In this document: positions 59,351 to 64,000 of the stretch, in pieces
Layout of the letters: each line of letters begins with the position of its first letter
How positions within the stretch are numbered: the stretch's first letter is position 1
Source: Pseudoscleropodium purum
Taxonomy: Eukaryota > Streptophyta > Bryopsida > Hypnales > Brachytheciaceae
NCBI GenBank assembly: GCA_963969395.1
Contig: OZ017802.1
Location: 21,049,410-21,113,409, forward strand
Direction of reading: 5' to 3'
DNA length: 64,000 nt
Notes under the pieces: model-generated
The model's database searches: none
Seen by the model: the letters and a program-made list of their open reading frames with translations, nothing else
Told to the model about the DNA's origin: nothing
Made by a program: the position numbers and the translations under genes

Positions 59351-62300
59351 GCTAAACCAAAAATACTAGCCAACAACTCAAGCATAATGTTGCCATGGCA
59401 TCTATGCTTGTCCTTTTGTTTTTTAAGCTTTAAATGCCCTTATTGACTTGCTGACTAGATTTTTTATTTTTTTTAGAACCATAAGAAAGCAACTTAAACA
59501 CAAAGTCGCAAAGCATCTATTTGGATAATTTAAACTACTCTCATTGACTTCTATTACAAGACTATTAATTTCATCTAGAACCACAAATATTTAATGATGT
59601 CTCGATTTTTACTTTAGGAATGTAACGTGTCCTATACTATTGTCTCTATTCTAATGTCAACTTTGATTTTTTGGAGAAAGATTCCCCTCTCTCACATTTA
59701 AACCTCCTAACCTCACTTTAGTATTTCAATTTTTGTTGCTTCTCACTCTTCCTTTACTCTCCAAGTGATGCTCTTGATTTTTGCAATGAAAATGTGAACT
59801 TGTACTTTGAGTTGCTTGTAGAATTAAGACTTGGTTTGTGGAAGAAAAAAATTATGGTCTTTATATTATTTACCTTATCCAATACTCTCTATCTCCTTAT
59901 TTCCCATTTTCTCACTCCTTGACTTTTCCAACTTCTCTCTCTACTTCACACTAACTATCCACTTCTTTGTTCCTTCTCCTCCATGTCCCCTTCCTCTCTT
60001 TCCTTTAATTTCCTCCCTTGGTCTCACCTTCCACTCTTCCTACTTCTTTTTTAATTTATTAGCTTTATCCTTTGGACATAGACTATGGCAATGATTCCAC
60101 ATCAACTTTGGTTTCTGAATCTAAGTTTCCAATTTTTATCTACAACCCTATTCACATTGCACAACATTGAGATGGAAGGATCTAAGTCAAACAAAGAGTG
60201 GGCTCTTTCCATGATCCTTTACCTGGCATGTATGTTTTTGTTTGAAGGAGGTCTAATTGGTCAGGGGTCCTGACTAGTTGAAGAGGGGGTCCAACTAGTC
60301 GAACCCTTCTCTAGATCACTTCCACTTTTTACTTTTTCTAAACTTTATTTTTTTCTCTTGTTTCTTTTCTTCCTAGAGATTCATTGAAATATTGAAGCAT
60401 AAACTTTAAGTCATACTATGGATGTAATTGTAAATGACGAGGAAAGATTGGTCTTTGACACAAGTCTTTGATACAGGTCTTTGATATATTGTGTTGAATT
60501 TTGTGAATAGGTTAGACTTGTATAGGTTAGATTTATATATGTTAGTTTTATATAGGTTAGACTTATATAGATTACATATCTTAAGTGAGATGTTTTGCAA
60601 TAAATCTAAAAAAGATCCTTTTTAAAAATATAATGGAAATGTTAGTTTATCAAATTTGATAAGATTTTTTGCTTGAAATGGACGACAATCATGGGTGACA
60701 GTTGTATGGTGGAAAAATATCCTAGATAAAAAAATACTTGACCTTCCACTTTCCACCTTCTACAAAGCTTCTTCATTTCCTATTTTTCTCTTGTTTTCTT
60801 CTTCAAGCTCCTTCATTTCCTATTATGCTCTTTTTTTCTTCATTGATTGCTTGTAAATTTGTTCTTTTTTCCATTTGCAATGGCTACTAGTAAAATGGTG
60901 TTCTTTGTTGTACAGATAATGAGAACACTTGAGATGTAATGTTTGAAAGAAAGATTCTAAGTTGATACAATGCCTATGATTATATTCATGCAAACAAAAT
61001 AAGAAATCATGGTTATGCTTACTTATACTATGATATAGTATACTTATACTTATACTATGATAGAGAGTGTTTGACAACTATCATTTTGTCACTTTCTACA
61101 CCTTTCATAGAACACCATCAAACCAAACTCCAATGAAAGAATTGTATGAGGGTGAAAAGTTTTGCTATGAAACCTAAGAGTGGTGGTGGATTTCAGAAAG
61201 GAGACATGCCATGGGTCATTTTTGTTCAATTTATTACTCATATAAGGTTGGTACCCCTATAATTGCGATATATCTTAAAGTGCAATCTAAAATAAGCTCC
61301 ATAATGGTATAAGCATCAACTATAAGTAGTCAATTAGTGAGATAAGGTGTTTTGAGATTACATGAGTGTCATTAAAGCTGAGTACAGAGGCTTGAATGCT
61401 GACATCACATGAGGATTTTAAGCCTTTGACATTTTTTAATGTAAACTGCATTTTGATTGGATTCTTATTTGTTGCTTGTTGCATTAGGAGCTTGTTTGTT
61501 GCTTTACAAGCCTGCACTTTTTTGGAATATTAATGACATGATTTAAGCTCCCATTCTTTCACTTTTGACACCTTGGAAGGGGGAGCTTTGGAATGTGGCC
61601 ACTCAATTTGAAGTCTACCTATGAGCTATTTTAATCACTCTACTTTCAAAACTTTGTACCCCTACTATGGTCTCATATTTGTCAGAATCAAAAGATTGAT
61701 TGTACATTTTTTCTTTTTCTACACATCTCTTTGTTGTATTGGTTTTTTTTATTAACTATTTAGCCTTCAAATTACCCAATTTGTGACAATTTAGGGTGTA
61801 CCCACCTTAATAGTTCTTCCAATTGTTCTAAGATTCTTCCTTTTCTACATAGAGGATTTCACAAAAGATTTCAAGAAACGGTATCACAAAAACTTTCCAA
61901 TGGCTACATTTGATATAGTTGTAGTTGGAATTAAGGGTCATCATTAGGATATGTTTTAAATAGTTGTTATTGACAAATTCACCTATGATGACCATGATGC
62001 AATTGGTTTTATACAAGCATTTCAAAAGGTATATTTGAAGATTCAAGAAAATTTTAATGTAGGAGAATGTGTACTTGTGTTCAAGCATCAAAATATGATT
62101 GTTTTTTTAAAACTGAAGCCTATAGTAAGCATTTATTTACCCACCTTTAGTATATGATTGAGTACAACCATATTCTTTATAATTTATGGGTTTCTTAAAC
62201 TGAGTTGGATGCGTAGAAATTAGTCCATTATGCCCTCCAAACAACAAATCTTTTTAGAGTGCCCAAGTATACTCAAATGTACAAAAACAACCAAAATGTA

Positions 62301-62887
62301 CAAGTTAAATGCAAATTATTAAGGTAGTTGACCAAATGAACTAAGCCACTATGGTTTCTTATACAAGATAAGATAGACCAAAACTAATAGCTCAAGCTTA
62401 TAGAGAATTCTTTTTCCTTTTCAAAAATGTAAAATTTGACCCTAGATGATTCTCCTAGCCAAAGTTATAGGTGGATGAAGTTTGACCACCACTTGATTTA
62501 TCAAACTTCATCTATGGTTTTGCCTTAGTTTTCTATTTCAATTTCATTTGAAAATTTATCAAAATTCTTAGGATATTGAACTCTATCGCAATCTAAAGTT
62601 TGGCCTCTATTGGTTATTTTTAAAAAAATTCATCTAAATTTGGCCTATTATTTCACCTTTCTATATCTTCTTAGTTTTTTGGTCTCTTCTCAAGTGTGAA
62701 GTATCTATGGATTTCTAATAGCTTGTTCTACAAGACTTTATTATAAACTTTCTTCTTTAATCTATCTTCTAAGCTCTTAATAAAAAAAATCCTTGATTTT
62801 TAATCCTCAAAACAACTTCTATCAATTTACTACTTTTAGAGTTTTATAATTTTTCCTTATAGAGATTAATTTTAGATTTCTTGATTA
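59351..62887. other. AT-rich DNA with a short tandem repeat
   Basis: A 15-17 bp unit (core TATAGGTTAGACTT) is repeated about four times at 60,507-60,577. Another AAACTTCATC section lies near 62,470-62,520. The frames at 59831-60094 and 60823-61077 are pyrimidine- or AT-driven and unsupported. Confidence 0.4.
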
Positions 62888-63806
62888 TTAACCTCTAAAG
62901 GACCATTGTTCCTTTGGAGGACAAATAGAATTGTGGGTAGGTACCTACGGGCTGAATTTTTGTTGTGATTTTTTGATACTTTTTTTGAAGATAGAAAAAC
63001 TGATAAGCTTTATGAGAATATAATTTTTTTCACAACCAGTGCCTGGGAACAATAATTATGACCAAATAAGCTCAAACGAGGGGATGAGAGGCAGTCTGGG
63101 CAGCAAAAAAAATTTGCAAAAATATTTTTTTTCCTCATAGATCATATTTTTTTCTACCCGAAAAGCTTTGATTCATTTCATTTGGATTTGTTATAAGAAA
63201 GTTATGGACATTCTTGTTTTTCAGATAGTTAAAGTATCTTCTTGAAAAAAATAACTTGTAGGATTCATTTTTGAATGCAATTTTTCAAGTTTTTCAAGTT
63301 TTTTTATTTTGCATGGTTTAGTTTACTTGCTAGAACAATCTCGCCATTGGAATTAGTGCATTTTAATTCCGTCTAAAATATACTAATATTTTAGATTTTC
63401 CTTCTATCTAGTACCTACTTCTACTTAACAATTTTTTTAAGAATGAAAATTAAGTTTTTTTTAATTTCTTTTTTTTCCCTAGACTCTCAATTCAATTCTC
63501 CACTATACAGATTTAAATCTCAAAACTCTATAGTGCAAAAAAATTTAGTTAAAAATGTTCAAAGTCAAAAAATCCAGTCCCACAATGTGCTCAAAAACTT
63601 GTTTTTTCCACTTTAAACACAAGTATCTTGCAATTTGTGCAGTGAAAAATTATGAATTTTTTTCACACTTTTTTATACTAGTGAGGTGTAAGATCCTATG
63701 GTTAGATGTGGAAAAAAAATTAAATGTTTTTTTACTCTTTGCTATAGAAATGGCAGTTTTCAGTGTTTCTTGGCAAAAAAAAGGCCTCGGTCCTTTAGGG
63801 GGTTAA
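62888..63806 (+). mobile_element. TTAA-flanked non-autonomous element, copy C (complete)
   Basis: TTAA at 62888-62891 and 63803-63806 flank 911 bp. The left end CCTCTAAAGGACCATTG and the right end reversed CCCCCTAAAGGACCGAGGCC share TAAAGGACC. The left end can also fold on itself (CTAAAGGA with TCCTTTGG). Best-preserved copy of the family. The 83-codon frame at 63555-63806 lies inside it, stops in the target TTAA and is not a gene. Confidence 0.7.
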
Positions 63807-64000
63807 GACACTTGTTGATTGAACTTTTTTACTAAAAGTTATTGATGGATGAAGTTTGAATTCTAATCAGTTCTTAAAACTTCATTTGCTAATTTTTTTA
63901 ATCTATAATTTGAAATCAACTTCGAATTTCATCTATAAGTTTCAAGTGATTACTACTTTTTGATCCTATAATCTTGTTTCAAAGTTTAGGTTTAACTACT
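63807..64000. other. Repeat-derived AT-rich end of window
   Basis: GATGGATGAAGTTTGAATTC near 63,845 and AAACTTCATTTGC belong to the same degenerate family as 17-27 kb; the copy runs off the window. Confidence 0.35.

Noticed and set aside
63555..63806. 83-codon frame in the TTAA element
   Set aside because: Not kept in copies A and B and ends in the target site.

Overview
This looks like plant nuclear DNA: very AT-rich, full of old repeats, with GT-AG introns, a germin-like gene and a short run of the plant telomere-type repeat TTTAGGG. I cannot fix the species. The long, decayed repeat landscape suggests a large-genome land plant, perhaps not a flowering plant, but that is a guess. No bacterial, organellar, rRNA or CRISPR sequence was seen.

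Layout. 1-15 kb: AT-rich DNA with three decayed coding regions (a coiled-coil protein at 1.1-1.9 kb, a spliced gene on the minus strand at 5.2-6.7 kb, a MULE-type transposase relic at 8.6-9.8 kb), a ~96-bp tandem satellite (6.8-7.7 kb), a 330-bp non-autonomous hAT element with an exact 8-bp target duplication (11.1-11.4 kb), and members of a ~0.9-kb element family flanked by TTAA. 15-29.5 kb: degenerate multi-kb repeat units, mostly in direct order, with one inverted end. 31.5-34 kb: pieces of a decayed multi-exon gene (minus strand) and a long hairpin-forming inverted repeat. 36-37.3 kb: the one clearly intact host gene, a three-exon germin-like cupin (minus strand). 55-64 kb: more AT-rich repeat DNA and a complete copy of the TTAA element.

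The centre of interest is 38,774-55,277: one 16.5-kb hAT-superfamily transposon with matching inverted ends (13/13, then 18/20) and an identical 8-bp target duplication (AAGTAGAC). It has an intact 1,167-codon transposase plus cargo unusual for hAT elements: a coiled-coil/RING-H2 gene, a shortened paralogue of that gene without the RING, and a divergent protein kinase. Arrays of one GC-rich motif (core GGGCGGGGACGTACTT) lie inside both ends, in inverted orientation, and again just upstream of a TATA box at all four genes. This suggests that one factor, perhaps the transposase, acts both at the ends and at the promoters. The three cargo genes each carry one or two in-frame stop codons in otherwise well-kept frames, while the transposase has none. 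The 330-bp element at 11.1 kb has related ends and could be mobilised by the same transposase.
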